From the NCBI RefSeq assembly GCF_900113435.1, contig NZ_FOPG01000001.1:1273240-1337239 (forward strand): a stretch of 64,000 bases of DNA, written 5' to 3'. This stretch comes from Sulfitobacter dubius (GTDB lineage Bacteria > Pseudomonadota > Alphaproteobacteria > Rhodobacterales > Rhodobacteraceae). This document shows, piece after piece, positions 54,887-64,000 of the stretch; position 1 is the stretch's first letter; each line of letters opens with the position of its first letter. Made by a program: the position numbers and the translations under genes. The notes under the pieces were generated by a model. That model had not been told where the DNA came from, ran no database searches, and saw only the letters and a program-made list of their open reading frames with translations.

Positions 54887-55969
54887 ATGGCCCTGCCAAT
54901 CCGAGATCAATTGAAATACTGGGGCATCGCCGCGGCGGTGTTCATGGTGGCACTGTGGTTCATGGGCGATGTGCTGCTGCCCTTCCTGTTGGGCGGGGCA
55001 ATTGCCTATTTCCTTGACCCTGTGGCCGACCGGTTGGAGCGTTTGGGCCTAAGCCGCACCATGGCCACTGCCGTCATCACAGTGGTGGCGCTTTTGGTCT
55101 TCGTGCTGATGGCGCTTTTGGTGGTCCCGACGCTGGTCAATCAGACCGTGAACCTGATCGAGACCGCGCCCAAGCTGACCCGCAATTTCACCGATTTCAT
55201 CACCGATCGCTTCCCATCGATTCTGGACGACGATTCGACCCTGCGCACCTCGCTGACGACGCTGGGGACCACCATTCAGGAACGCGGCGGGCAACTGCTG
55301 CAAACAGCGCTGGCCTCCTTTGCCTCGCTGATCAACGTCCTACTTTTGTTCGTCATCGTTCCGGTGGTCGCGGTGTACCTGCTGCTCGACTGGGACCGCA
55401 TGGTCGCCGCCATCGACCGCCTGCTGCCGCGCGACCATGCGCCGACGATTCGTCAATTGGCGCGCGAGATTGACGCGACGCTGGCCTCTTTCGTGCGGGG
55501 CATGGGCACGGTCTGCCTGATCCTTGGCACCTATTACGCCGTGGCACTGATGCTGGTGGGGCTGCAATTCGGTCTCGTCGTGGGCTTTGTCGCGGGGCTG
55601 GTGACCTTCATCCCCTACCTCGGCGCATTGATTGGGGGGGCGCTGGCGATCGGTCTGGCGCTGTTCCAATTCTGGGGCGATTGGCTCTCCATCGGTCTCG
55701 TCGCGGGCATCTTCGTGCTGGGCCAAGTGGTCGAAGGCAACCTGCTGACACCAAAGCTCGTCGGCAACTCGGTCGGGCTCCACCCGGTCTGGCTGCTGCT
55801 GGCGCTGTCGGTCTTTGGCACACTCTTTGGCTTCGTCGGGCTGCTGGTCGCCGTGCCTGTGGCCGCCGCCATCGGCGTCATCGCCCGCTTCGCTACGGCG
55901 CGGTACCGTGAAAGCGTGCTCTACATGGGCCGTGAGCCTGAAACGACGGTCGACGAGGACATCCGCTAA
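54887..55969 (+). CDS. AI-2E family transporter (PerM-like)
   Basis: The 360-residue membrane protein matches the AI-2E/PerM family: LLGGAIAYFLDPVADRLERLG, PTLVNQTVNLIETAPKL, DEIDATLASFVRGM-like sequence and GLVTFIPYLGALIGGALAIGL with QVVEGNLLTPKLVGNSVGLHP. About seven or eight helices are apparent. The family name reflects one autoinducer exporter; the true cargo here is unknown. One base separates its stop from hda, so the two are co-transcribed. Confidence 0.9.
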   Translation: MALPIRDQLKYWGIAAAVFMVALWFMGDVLLPFLLGGAIAYFLDPVADRLERLGLSRTMATAVITVVALLVFVLMALLVVPTLVNQTVNLIETAPKLTRNFTDFITDRFPSILDDDSTLRTSLTTLGTTIQERGGQLLQTALASFASLINVLLLFVIVPVVAVYLLLDWDRMVAAIDRLLPRDHAPTIRQLAREIDATLASFVRGMGTVCLILGTYYAVALMLVGLQFGLVVGFVAGLVTFIPYLGALIGGALAIGLALFQFWGDWLSIGLVAGIFVLGQVVEGNLLTPKLVGNSVGLHPVWLLLALSVFGTLFGFVGLLVAVPVAAAIGVIARFATARYRESVLYMGREPETTVDEDIR

Positions 55970-55970
55970 C

Positions 55971-56651
55971 ATGGCCCACCAACTCGGGTTGAACCTGCCC
56001 AGCCGGACGGCTCTGGGCCGCGACGCATTCTTTGTCGCTCCCTCCAACGCTATGGCGATGGCGATGATCGACGGCTGGCGCGGTTGGGCCGGCGGCAAGC
56101 TGGCGCTGACCGGGCCGCAAGGCTCGGGTAAAACGCATCTGACGCATGTTTGGGCGGACTTGTCGGGCGCGCGGATCATCAGTGCCGCCGACTTGCTGGA
56201 GGCCGACATTCCCACCCTCGCCCGTGGCCCCTTGGCCGTCGAGGATGTGCATCTGATCGCCGGAGACGCGGCGGCGCAAACGGCGCTCTTTCACTTGCAC
56301 AACCTCGTGTTGGCCGAGGGTCAGGCGCTTTTGCTCACCGGCACCGGCCCCGTGGCCCATTGGGGGCTGACCCTGCCTGATCTGGTCAGCCGAATGCGCG
56401 GCGCCACAATGGTTGAAATGGAAGCGCCGGACGACGCGCTGCTCTCGGCCCTGCTGGTCAAATTGCTGGCCGATCGTCAACTCACGCCGAAACCAGAGCT
56501 GATCAACTACCTGATGACCCGGATGGACCGTTCCTTTGCCGCCGCCATCGCGCTGGTCGACCGGCTGGATGCTGCCAGCCTTGCGCAGAAGCGCCCGCTG
56601 ACCCGCGCACTGGCCGCGCAGGTGCTGGACATCGCCCCGCCCCGCGCGTGA
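55971..56651 (+). CDS. hda: DnaA-like regulatory inactivator Hda
   Basis: The 226-residue AAA+ protein resembles DnaA domain III without its DNA-binding domain, like Hda/HdaA, which stimulates ATP hydrolysis on DnaA to limit initiation. It shows MAHQLGLNLPSRTALGRDAFFVAPSN, the P-loop TGPQGSGKTHLTHVW, a degenerate Walker B (LAVEDVHLIAG) and sensor II-like sequence near DRSFAAAIALVDRLD. The frame is open upstream within the transporter gene, but ATG 55971 is the natural start. ppk1 follows. Confidence 0.87.
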   Translation: MAHQLGLNLPSRTALGRDAFFVAPSNAMAMAMIDGWRGWAGGKLALTGPQGSGKTHLTHVWADLSGARIISAADLLEADIPTLARGPLAVEDVHLIAGDAAAQTALFHLHNLVLAEGQALLLTGTGPVAHWGLTLPDLVSRMRGATMVEMEAPDDALLSALLVKLLADRQLTPKPELINYLMTRMDRSFAAAIALVDRLDAASLAQKRPLTRALAAQVLDIAPPRA

Positions 56652-56712
56652 TACTGGAATAATTAACGCAAGCCTTCGCAAACCCGTTACATTCCAATGT
56701 CATGAGGCACGC

Positions 56713-58887
56713 ATGACCCAAGCTGATTTCCTGCAAGCGCCCTTTCCGCCCGCCACCGATCTGCCCGAGCTTGATACCGCCGGGCCGGGCCGTTTCTTTA
56801 ACCGTGAGCTAAGCTGGCTCGACTTTAACTGGCGCGTGCTGGAAGAAGCCGAGAACCCGCGCGTACCGCTGCTGGAACGGCTGCGCTTTCTGTCGATTTC
56901 GGCCACCAACCTTGATGAATTCTATACCGTGCGGGTCGCGGGGCTGCGCGAACTGGCCCAAGCCGGTAACACCACCGCCGCCGCCGATGGGCTGAGCCCC
57001 GGTGAGCAGCTGGTGCTGATCAACGAAGACGCCCGCAACCTGATGATGTCCCAGCAGCGCGTGCTGGTCGATCTGATGGCCGAGATGGACGACCAGAACA
57101 TCATGTTGGAACGCACGGCGGACTTGACCGAGGCGGACCTTAAGCATCTCGAAGGGGTCTTTCTCAACCAAGTTTTCGCCGTGCTGTCGCCGCTGGCCAT
57201 CGACCCTGCGCATCCGTTCCCTTTCATCCCCAACACCGGTTATGCGCTGGCTTTGCAACTGGAACGCAACAGCGACAAACGCCCCCTGCAAGCGCTGCTA
57301 CCGATCCCCGGCCAGATTGACCGTTTCGTCGCTCTGCCCGCGCCCGATGGCTGCCTACGCTACCTGCCGCTCGAAGACCTGTTGATCATCAACATCCCCA
57401 ACCTCTTTCCGGGCTACAAACTCAAAGCGCATTTCGAATTTCGCGTGCTGCGCGACAGCGATCTTGAGGTCGAAGACGAGGCCGAAGACCTCGTGCGGGA
57501 ATTCGAAGTCGCCCTGAAACGTCGCCGCCGTGGTGAAGTCGTGCGGCTGACACATTCCGCGGGTGCGCCAGAAAAACTGAAATCCGTCGTCATGCGCGAG
57601 CTTTGCGTGCGGCCCCAAGACGTGATCGAAATCGAAGGCATGCTCGGCATCGCCGATCTGTCGAAACTGGTAACCGACGCCCGGCCCGACCTTCTGTGGC
57701 CGCAGTTCACCCCGCGCGTGCCAGAGCGCGTCAGCGACCACGATGGCGATATGTTCGCCGCGATCCGGCAAAAGGACATGCTGCTGCACCACCCCTATGA
57801 GACGTTCGACATGGTGGTGCGCTTCCTTGCGCAAGCAGCGCGGGATCCGGATGTGGTGGCGATCAAACAGACGCTCTACCGCACCTCACGCGATAGCCCG
57901 ATCGTCAGCGCGCTCTGCGAGGCTGCCGAGGATGGCAAATCCGTCACCGCCTTGGTTGAACTGAAAGCCCGCTTTGATGAGGCCGCCAATATCCGCCAGT
58001 CGCGCCGTTTGGAACGCGCGGGCGCGCATGTGGTTTATGGCTTCCTCGACCTCAAGACCCACGCCAAGATCTCGACCGTGGTGCGCCGCGAGGGCGATCA
58101 ACTGGTGACCTATACCCATTACGGCACCGGCAACTATCACCCGATCACCGCACGGATTTATACGGACCTGTCGCTTTTCACCTGCGACTCGAGCCTTGGG
58201 CGCGATGCCACGAAAGTATTCAACTTCCTCTCGGGTTATGCCCCGCCAGAGCAGTTGGAGAATCTCGCCATATCCCCCACCACGCTCAAGCCGCGCCTGC
58301 TTGAGATGATCGCCGCTGAGGCCGAACATGCCCGCGCCGGACGCCCTGCCGTGATCTGGGCCAAGATGAACGCGCTGATCGACGCCGAGGTGATTGATGC
58401 GCTGTATGACGCCAGCCAAGCCGGGGTGGAAATCAGCCTCGTCATTCGCGGCATCTGCGGGCTGCGCCCCGGGGTGAAGGGGCTGTCGGAAAACATCCGG
58501 GTCAAATCCATCATCGGGCGTTTTCTGGAACACAGCCGCATCGTCTGTTTTGGCAATGGCCATGGGCTGCCGCATAAAAAGGCGCGGGTTTTCATGTCTT
58601 CCGCCGACTGGATGGGCCGCAACCTCAACCGCCGGGTCGAGACTTTGGTCGAGATCGAAAACCCCACCGTCAAGGCGCAGATCACCAGCCAGATCATGGC
58701 CGCCAATCTGGCTGACGTGGCGCAAAGCTGGGTCATGGGGCCAGATGGTAAATTCACCCGCCCGGCGATCCCCGAAGGCACTTTCGCCTTCAACTGCCAC
58801 CGCTTCTTTATGGAAAACCCCTCGCTATCGGGGCGCGGCAGCGCGGGGGCGTCGGATGTGCCCAAGCTGACCCATACCGAGGATTGA
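56713..58887 (+). CDS. ppk1: Polyphosphate kinase 1
   Basis: PPK1 makes polyphosphate from ATP at the membrane. The 724-residue protein has the N-terminal domain (FFNRELSWLDFNWRVLEEAE), a head domain, and the catalytic C-terminal domains. The autophosphorylated His lies in FLDLKTHAKISTVV and another conserved His in NGHGLPHKKARVFMSSADW. YTHYGTGNYHP and ARIYTDLSLFT are invariant. It precedes ppx, a usual pairing of synthesis and breakdown. Confidence 0.96.
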   Translation: MTQADFLQAPFPPATDLPELDTAGPGRFFNRELSWLDFNWRVLEEAENPRVPLLERLRFLSISATNLDEFYTVRVAGLRELAQAGNTTAAADGLSPGEQLVLINEDARNLMMSQQRVLVDLMAEMDDQNIMLERTADLTEADLKHLEGVFLNQVFAVLSPLAIDPAHPFPFIPNTGYALALQLERNSDKRPLQALLPIPGQIDRFVALPAPDGCLRYLPLEDLLIINIPNLFPGYKLKAHFEFRVLRDSDLEVEDEAEDLVREFEVALKRRRRGEVVRLTHSAGAPEKLKSVVMRELCVRPQDVIEIEGMLGIADLSKLVTDARPDLLWPQFTPRVPERVSDHDGDMFAAIRQKDMLLHHPYETFDMVVRFLAQAARDPDVVAIKQTLYRTSRDSPIVSALCEAAEDGKSVTALVELKARFDEAANIRQSRRLERAGAHVVYGFLDLKTHAKISTVVRREGDQLVTYTHYGTGNYHPITARIYTDLSLFTCDSSLGRDATKVFNFLSGYAPPEQLENLAISPTTLKPRLLEMIAAEAEHARAGRPAVIWAKMNALIDAEVIDALYDASQAGVEISLVIRGICGLRPGVKGLSENIRVKSIIGRFLEHSRIVCFGNGHGLPHKKARVFMSSADWMGRNLNRRVETLVEIENPTVKAQITSQIMAANLADVAQSWVMGPDGKFTRPAIPEGTFAFNCHRFFMENPSLSGRGSAGASDVPKLTHTED

Positions 58888-58971
58888 CCGGGCAAGCGGC
58901 CCGTTAGCAATTGACCTCACCGCCCCCCTGCGCCAATTATCCCCTCAAACGGATGGCCCGCAGGAGCATTG

Positions 58972-60555
58972 ATGGCAGACCAGACCGACCCTTCCCGAGC
59001 CGCCCCCGTCCCTGAGACCGGCGTGGCGGAACTGGGCCTTTTCGCGAAACCGTTGTTTCAAGATCCGGGCGCACGCGCCTTGGCGCGGGTGGGTGTGGTG
59101 GATGTGGGCTCAAACTCCGTCCGGCTTGTAGTGTTCGACGGCGCGGCCCGCTCTCCGGCCTATTTCTATAACGAAAAAATCATGTGCGCCTTAGGCGCGG
59201 GCATGTCCGAAACCGGCCATCTATCGCCCGAAGGCCGCGCCCGTGCCCTCTCGGCGCTGCGCCGTTTCAGCAAACTGGCCGATGGGATGGGGCTGTCGGA
59301 ACTTACCGTCGTCGCCACCGCAGCGGTGCGCGATGCCAGCGATGGGCGCGAGTTCTGCGCCGATGTGCTGCGCGAAACCGGGCTGCGCATCTGGGTCATC
59401 GACGGCGAGGAAGAGGCGCGGCTTTCGGCCCAAGGGGTGCTGCTGGGGTGGCCCGGTGCTTACGGCCTTGTCTGCGACATCGGCGGCTCTTCGATGGAGC
59501 TCGCAGAAATCTCTGGTGGGCGCGTCGGGCGCCGGGTGACCTCACAACTCGGGCCGCTGAAACTGCGCGATCTCAAGGGTGGTGCCAAGGGGCGGCACGC
59601 CCATATCAAAGAGGTCATCACCGGGCTTCAGGAGAAGATGGGCAGCCAGCGTGACCGTCTGTTTCTTGTGGGCGGCTCATGGCGCGCCATCGCGCGGATC
59701 GACATGTACCGCCGCGGCTATCCGCTGCATGTGCTGCATGAATACCGCATGACCGTCACCTCGGTCCGCGAGACGGTGAAATTCATCCAAGCCTCTGATC
59801 TCGAAGAGCTTCGCAATGCTTGCGGAGTATCTTCAAGCCGCATGTCCTTGGTGCCCTACGCCGCCGAAGTGCTCAGCCGTTTGGTCAAAACCTTCCGACC
59901 AAAAGACATCGCCGTCTCCAGCTATGGCATCCGCGAAGGCATGCTTTATGAGCAGATGCCGCAACGCCTGCGTGACCGCGATCCGCTGATCGAAGCCTGC
60001 TATTTCGCCGAGGCCAAAGACGCGCGGATGCCCGGCTTTGGTAAGGTGCTCTATAACTTCATCCTGCCGCTCTACCGCTCTGCCCCCCATGCGCGCAGGC
60101 GGTTGGTCAAAGCGGCCTGTCTCCTGCATGACGTTAGCTGGCGCGCGCATCCCGACTACCGGGCCGAGACCTGTTTTGACAACGCCACCCGCGCCAATCT
60201 TGGCGGGCTCAAGCACTTGGAACGCATCTATCTCGGGCTGGCCCTGCTGCACCGCTACTCCAACAAACGCGAGAACACCCGGTTCGAAGACCTTTATGAG
60301 ATGGTCGACGAAAAGACCCGGTTGGAGGCCGAGATATTGGGCAAGGCCATGCGCTTTGGCGCGATGCTGTGGATGGACAAAAACGAGCAACGCGGCGAGT
60401 TGCGCTGGTTCCCCAAGAAAAAGCAATTGGAACTGTGGCTGACCCCTGACATGGTGCCCCTCTTTGGCGAAGTTGCAGAGGCGCGGCTGAACTCGCTTGC
60501 CAAATCACTCGAAGCCGAAGTGCATGTGCGCACCGGCAAGCGAGCCGCAAAATAG
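58972..60555 (+). CDS. ppx: Exopolyphosphatase, Ppx/GppA family
   Basis: The 527-residue enzyme degrades polyphosphate or pppGpp. The ASKHA fold shows VVDVGSNSVRLVVFDG (phosphate 1 motif) and CDIGGSSMELAEI (phosphate 2), then IREGMLYEQMP and a C-terminal HD-like helical region. Length and alphaproteobacterial style suggest a combined exopolyphosphatase/guanosine pentaphosphatase. ATG 58972 follows GGAG; TTG 58969 is a less likely start. Confidence 0.93.
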   Translation: MADQTDPSRAAPVPETGVAELGLFAKPLFQDPGARALARVGVVDVGSNSVRLVVFDGAARSPAYFYNEKIMCALGAGMSETGHLSPEGRARALSALRRFSKLADGMGLSELTVVATAAVRDASDGREFCADVLRETGLRIWVIDGEEEARLSAQGVLLGWPGAYGLVCDIGGSSMELAEISGGRVGRRVTSQLGPLKLRDLKGGAKGRHAHIKEVITGLQEKMGSQRDRLFLVGGSWRAIARIDMYRRGYPLHVLHEYRMTVTSVRETVKFIQASDLEELRNACGVSSSRMSLVPYAAEVLSRLVKTFRPKDIAVSSYGIREGMLYEQMPQRLRDRDPLIEACYFAEAKDARMPGFGKVLYNFILPLYRSAPHARRRLVKAACLLHDVSWRAHPDYRAETCFDNATRANLGGLKHLERIYLGLALLHRYSNKRENTRFEDLYEMVDEKTRLEAEILGKAMRFGAMLWMDKNEQRGELRWFPKKKQLELWLTPDMVPLFGEVAEARLNSLAKSLEAEVHVRTGKRAAK

Positions 60556-60561
60556 TCTGCG

Positions 60562-60939
60562 CTACAGGTCGATCTGGGGTGCAGGCTCGGTCGGGGTTTC
60601 GGGCGGCACCATTGGATGATCCGGCTTGCGGCGAATGATGATATCGCCGTTGGGCTGCATCTCGGGCGCTTGGTATGCGCTCCAGTCCTCGACCTCATCC
60701 AGCAGTTCCGTCAGCTTCGGCCCCATTTCCCGCGCGAAATCACGCAGGGCGGGGCGCATGGCTTCGCTAAAGCCTTCGAAGCCTTCCATGACCGGGCCCA
60801 TCTCATCCATGATCCCGTCCATGAACATCTGCGCGCCGCGCTCCATCAAGCCGAGGCCGCGTTCTTCGGTGTCCTCCTGCGCATGGGCCGCAAGCGGCAG
60901 CATCGTGCAGAGGGCGATAAGGGGCATGAAACGTGTCAT
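60562..60939 (-). CDS. Secreted hypothetical protein
   Basis: The 125-residue protein has a signal peptide (MTRFMPLIALCTMLPLAAHA) and a mature part rich in acidic helix (RGAQMFMDGIMDEMGPVMEG, FAREMGPKLTELLDEVEDWS). A Pro-rich C-terminal tail with DHPMVPPETPTEPAP follows. It is likely periplasmic; no family of known function is evident. It is convergent with ppx, six bases apart, and the next gene on its strand starts further away. A longer frame begins at 60996. Confidence 0.7.
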   Translation of the reverse strand: MTRFMPLIALCTMLPLAAHAQEDTEERGLGLMERGAQMFMDGIMDEMGPVMEGFEGFSEAMRPALRDFAREMGPKLTELLDEVEDWSAYQAPEMQPNGDIIIRRKPDHPMVPPETPTEPAPQIDL

Positions 60940-61004
60940 GCAATTGATGTAGGCGGTGCGTTTGGGATTTCTAGTCTTCTTCCGGTGCACGGGCACAAGC
61001 CCGC

Positions 61005-62006
61005 CTAAAGGTCGACATCCAGCGTGATCGGGAAGTGATCTGACGCCGCAAGAAGCGCATCGCGCAGCACCACGTTCTGCCAGCAGGCGGGATCATCCAT
61101 CGGGTGCCAGATGCGCCAGCGGGCATCCCGGGCCTGAATTTGCGGCGTGACCATGATGTAGTCCAATAGCGCCTGAAGGAAGCGTTCTTCGGGCGCTATC
61201 CAAAACCGCGCGCTGGTGGGCGCGGCCCCCAAACGTCGGCTAAGCGCCCGTCTGGCATGCGGATCAAAGAGCGCCGCCGCCCCCTCCCCCAGCACAATCT
61301 CGACCGAAGACCGCCCGAACAGGCTTTCGAATTCATCCAGCCCCGGCCCGTCGTTCAAATCGCCCATCACCATCACGGGCCGTTCTGCCGCCAGATGCGT
61401 ATCGATCCGCCGCCTGAGCCAGATCGCCTGCGCCAATTGCTTGCGCCGGTTGGCGATGGCGATGCGCAGCACATCGGCCTCGGACTTGGCCCCATGGGGC
61501 GCTTTGGATTTCAGGTGCGCGCCGATCATCTGAAAAGCAAACCCGGCATTCGTGGTCACCTCCAGCTCAAGCGGCGGTTTGGAGAAGACCACGGCATCCT
61601 CTGTCGCATCCACGTCAAGATCAATCCGTAGTGTCTGATCAAAGCGCGGGGCATCAGCAGCGGCCAGCGGCGCATGGCGGGCCGTGAGCTTATCGGGGTC
61701 ATAAAGCAGCGCAATCTCTTGCTCTGTCTCGTTGGAAAACCCCATAACGGCCTCCCGTGCGCGCAGGGAAAACCGCGCGGCGAAATGCTCAAGCGCGGCC
61801 ACAGTCGACTGCCGCCGCCCATGGTTTGGCGCCTCGATCACCATCACCGCATCCGCATCCAGCGCCGCGAAAACCACCCCCAGTGCCACCGTTTGCTCTG
61901 CGCGCGTCACCTGATAGCGGGACGACCATTCACCGTCGTCGTAGAGCTGATTGTCATCGTCAAAAAGGCTCGCGAACCACTCGACATTGTAGGTCGCGAT
62001 GCGCAT
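61005..62006 (-). CDS. Endonuclease/exonuclease/phosphatase (EEP) family protein
   Basis: The 333-residue protein has the EEP fold: MRIATYNVEWFASLF at the start with Asn, metal-binding Glu in VMVIEAPNHGRRQ, MVMGDLNDGPGLDEFE near the middle, and the final catalytic SDHFPITLDVDL. These residues match DNase I/sphingomyelinase-type hydrolases, but the substrate (DNA, lipid or phosphoester) cannot be read. No signal peptide is evident. The start overlaps the preceding DjlA-like stop. Confidence 0.85.
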   Translation of the reverse strand: MRIATYNVEWFASLFDDDNQLYDDGEWSSRYQVTRAEQTVALGVVFAALDADAVMVIEAPNHGRRQSTVAALEHFAARFSLRAREAVMGFSNETEQEIALLYDPDKLTARHAPLAAADAPRFDQTLRIDLDVDATEDAVVFSKPPLELEVTTNAGFAFQMIGAHLKSKAPHGAKSEADVLRIAIANRRKQLAQAIWLRRRIDTHLAAERPVMVMGDLNDGPGLDEFESLFGRSSVEIVLGEGAAALFDPHARRALSRRLGAAPTSARFWIAPEERFLQALLDYIMVTPQIQARDARWRIWHPMDDPACWQNVVLRDALLAASDHFPITLDVDL

Positions 62007-62686
62007 CAAGCGTGTTTGCCCGAGATCGTTTCCCACGCGCGGTTGATGTCGATCATGCGTTTTTCGGCCATTTTAATGGCCTCTTGTGGCAAGCCCCGCG
62101 CCACCAGCGCATCGGGATGGTTCTCCCGCACCAACCGCCGCCACGCCTTGCGTGCTTCTTCGAGCGTGGCATGGGGGCCGATGCCCAGAACCGTGCGCGG
62201 CAAGGGCGAGCTGTCGGGCACGAACCGCGCTTTGAGCGAGGCAAAAGCCTCCTCTCCCATGCCAAAGATCGCCGCCACATCTTCGAGAAAGGCGTTCTCA
62301 TTCGGGTGATAGATGCCATCTGCCATGGCGATGTGAAACAGCCCCTCCATCAGATCATGCAGCATCTCGGGCTGGTCGTTGAACATGCTGGCGATGCGTT
62401 TGGCATATTCCTCAAACCCGGTGACATCCTGCCGCGCAAGGTTAAAGACCCGCGCCGCGCCGTCCTGATCCCCTTCGGCAATCTGGAACACTTCGCGAAA
62501 GGCGGTCACCTCGTCGCGAGTCACCAGCCCATCAGCCTTGGCCATCTTCGCGCCCAAGGCGATGACTGCGATGGTAAAGGCGACCGAGCGTTCGGGCGGG
62601 CTGCGCAGACGGTCAAAGACAGCCGACAGCCCCTCGCCCGCGGTGAGGGCTGACAAAGCTTCGGAGATGCGCGTCCAGATCGACAT
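62006..62686 (-). CDS. TerB plus J-domain protein, DjlA-like co-chaperone
   Basis: The 226-residue protein combines a TerB-like domain (about 30-145: IALGAKMAKADGLVTRDEV and MADGIYHPNENAFLEDVAAI) with a C-terminal J domain holding the HPD motif (RENHPD near 195) needed to stimulate DnaK. DjlA of enterobacteria has the same order plus an N-terminal membrane helix, which is absent here; this is a soluble variant. It overlaps the downstream EEP gene by one base. Confidence 0.85.
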   Translation of the reverse strand: MSIWTRISEALSALTAGEGLSAVFDRLRSPPERSVAFTIAVIALGAKMAKADGLVTRDEVTAFREVFQIAEGDQDGAARVFNLARQDVTGFEEYAKRIASMFNDQPEMLHDLMEGLFHIAMADGIYHPNENAFLEDVAAIFGMGEEAFASLKARFVPDSSPLPRTVLGIGPHATLEEARKAWRRLVRENHPDALVARGLPQEAIKMAEKRMIDINRAWETISGKHA

Positions 62687-62738
62687 GGGCTGACCCTTTG
62701 GTATTCGGCCCCCAGCTTAACCGCTGGCACCGGGGAAG

Positions 62739-63263
62739 TCAGGATGCTGACAGGGTTTTTTGCATCAAGATCAGATCAAGCCATTGCCCGTGTTTGCGCC
62801 CGACTTCGGGCATCCGGCCCACCTGTGCAAATCCCAGTTTTTCATGGAAAGTCACAGCACCCGGATTGGCGCTGCTGATCGCGGCAACCATGACGTGATG
62901 GCTCTGCGCCGCTGCCGCCTCCACCGCCCGCGTCATCAGGCCGCGGCCCAGCCCCTGCCCCTGTGCGACGTCCGACAGCACGATGCTATGCTCCACCGTC
63001 GCGCCGTAGCCCGGCCCGCCCCGAAAGCTGCCGTAGGTGACAAAGCCCAGCACCTTCCCCGCATCCTCAGCCACCCAGAAGGCACCGGCACGGGTGGCGA
63101 TGAGCGCGGTGATATCCTGTGGCGTCTTTTCGTCGGTGGTAAAGGTCGACAGGCTATCACGGATCATGCCGTTCCAAAGATCAGCCACGGCCACGGCATC
63201 GCGCGGCTCTGCCGGGCGGATCGCCCCGCCCATCGGGGCGGAGCCATCAGCCGCCTGCGTCAC
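62739..63263 (-). CDS. GNAT N-acetyltransferase, phosphinothricin acetyltransferase-like
   Basis: The 174-residue GNAT protein has [20 protein letters not shown] at the start, [14 protein letters not shown], the acetyl-CoA binding [20 protein letters not shown] and a C-terminal [15 protein letters not shown]. This arrangement matches PAT/YncA-like amino acid acetyltransferases. The natural substrate is unknown. It starts with GTG overlapping the preceding mutase stop (GTGA), so the genes are coupled. Confidence 0.87.
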   Translation of the reverse strand: MTQAADGSAPMGGAIRPAEPRDAVAVADLWNGMIRDSLSTFTTDEKTPQDITALIATRAGAFWVAEDAGKVLGFVTYGSFRGGPGYGATVEHSIVLSDVAQGQGLGRGLMTRAVEAAAAQSHHVMVAAISSANPGAVTFHEKLGFAQVGRMPEVGRKHGQWLDLILMQKTLSAS

Positions 63264-64000
63264 TTCCGCGTCTCACGGATCAGCTTGAGGATATCCTGCG
63301 CAGCCGTCGGGATATTCGTCCCCGGGCCAAAGATCGCCTTAACGCCCGCGTCCTGCAAGAACCTGTAATCCTGCTGCGGAATGACCCCGCCACAGATCAC
63401 CAGAATATCCTCGGCCCCTGCATCCTTCAGCGCCTGAATAAGTTGCGGTGCTAATGTCTTATGCCCCGCCGCTTGGCTGGAGATGCCGACGACATGCACG
63501 TCGTTGTCCACCGCATCCTGCGCCGCTTCGGCGGGGGTCTGGAACAGCGGTCCCACGTCCACGTCAAAGCCGATGTCGGCGAAAGCCGTGGCAATCACCT
63601 TGGCCCCGCGGTCGTGCCCGTCTTGGCCCATTTTGACCACCAGCATGCGCGGGCGGCGGCCTTCGGCCTCGGCGAACTCATCGACCGATTTCTGGATGTC
63701 AGCAAAGCCCGCGTCGCCCTCATAGGCCGCGCCATAGACGCCCGAGAGCGTCTTGACCTCGGCCCGGTGCCGCCCGAATTCTTTCTCCATAGCCATGCTG
63801 ATCTCTCCCACTGTGGCGCGTGCGCGCGCGGCTTCCACCGCCGCATCGAGCAGATTGCCGCCCTCGGCGGACCGCCGTGTCAGTTCCGCCAAGGCGGCGG
63901 TGCATGCCGCGTCGTCCCGCTCAGCCCGGATACGCTCCAGCCGCGCGACCTGACCGGCGCGGACCTTGACGTTGTCGACGTCGAGAATGTCGATCGGCTC
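63260..64000 (-). CDS. scpA: Methylmalonyl-CoA mutase, C-terminal part (cut by window edge)
   Basis: The open frame enters from beyond base 64000. It carries the end of the substrate-binding part ([23 protein letters not shown]) and the cobalamin-binding domain: [20 protein letters not shown] has the DxHxxG motif, then [12 protein letters not shown] and [15 protein letters not shown]. The enzyme isomerises methylmalonyl-CoA to succinyl-CoA with adenosylcobalamin, in propionate, branched-chain and fatty acid breakdown. The upstream part lies outside the window. Confidence 0.93.
   Translation of the reverse strand, partial: EPIDILDVDNVKVRAGQVARLERIRAERDDAACTAALAELTRRSAEGGNLLDAAVEAARARATVGEISMAMEKEFGRHRAEVKTLSGVYGAAYEGDAGFADIQKSVDEFAEAEGRRPRMLVVKMGQDGHDRGAKVIATAFADIGFDVDVGPLFQTPAEAAQDAVDNDVHVVGISSQAAGHKTLAPQLIQALKDAGAEDILVICGGVIPQQDYRFLQDAGVKAIFGPGTNIPTAAQDILKLIRETRK

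Overview
The window looks like chromosomal DNA of a marine alphaproteobacterium of the Roseobacter group (Rhodobacteraceae), possibly close to Sulfitobacter. This rests on high GC content, recognisable Rhodobacteraceae-type gene families (phaZ/phaC/phaP/phaR cluster, short ProS without editing insert, LolD plus a single LolC/E permease, Hda beside ppk1/ppx, LdtR/PetP-like MarR regulator), and GC-rich intergenic hairpins. The genus is inference. I found no tRNA, rRNA, CRISPR array, prophage or insertion sequence.

Layout. 1-4.2 kb: an in-frame hexanucleotide repeat, a DMT exporter, thiN, and a very acidic 710-residue protein of unknown function. 4.2-9.8 kb: purA, a three-gene cobalt-type nitrile hydratase operon, a candidate small RNA, secG and pyrG. 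9.8-12.2 kb: a structured intergenic element, rlmJ, DUF1330 and two tandem TerB-like genes. 12.3-20.4 kb: a long gene set with a polar-amino-acid ABC transporter followed by two glutamine-synthetase-like ligases, a class I glutamine amidotransferase and a PuuB-like oxidase. This is a gamma-glutamylation route for amine catabolism. 20.6-29.3 kb: a DegT aminotransferase, the PHB granule cluster with two identical PhaR-type operators, two alpha/beta hydrolases (one lacking its nucleophile) and an MFS carrier. 29.4-34.1 kb: thrS and a four-gene bufferin operon (DUF2282 peptide, DUF692 MNIO enzyme, DUF2063 partner, DoxX). 34.1-36.7 kb: ArsC-like protein, cold-shock protein, secreted Cys peptide, folA-thyA. 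36.8-41 kb: a TbpB-like surface lipoprotein with its Slam outer-membrane translocon, gloA and two DUF1194 secreted proteins. 41-47 kb: MarR regulator, sdhE, XRE regulator, aspartate aminotransferase, MATE pump, epoxide-hydrolase-like enzyme and a Phd/Doc toxin-antitoxin pair. 47-50 kb: parE and an AT-rich HEPN gene split over two frames with a canonical slippery heptamer at the join. 50-64 kb: lipoprotein export (lolC/E-lolD), proS, AI-2E-type permease, hda, ppk1, ppx, an EEP-family hydrolase, a TerB/J-domain protein, GNAT, and the 3' part of methylmalonyl-CoA mutase.

The most interesting items are the bufferin operon with an intercistronic hairpin and a dyad resembling metal-responsive operators, the Slam/substrate pair, the possible -1 frameshift in the HEPN gene, the paired GS-like ligases fed by a PAAT transporter rather than a polyamine transporter, the cluster of PhaR operators, and several strong unexplained intergenic RNA/DNA structures.
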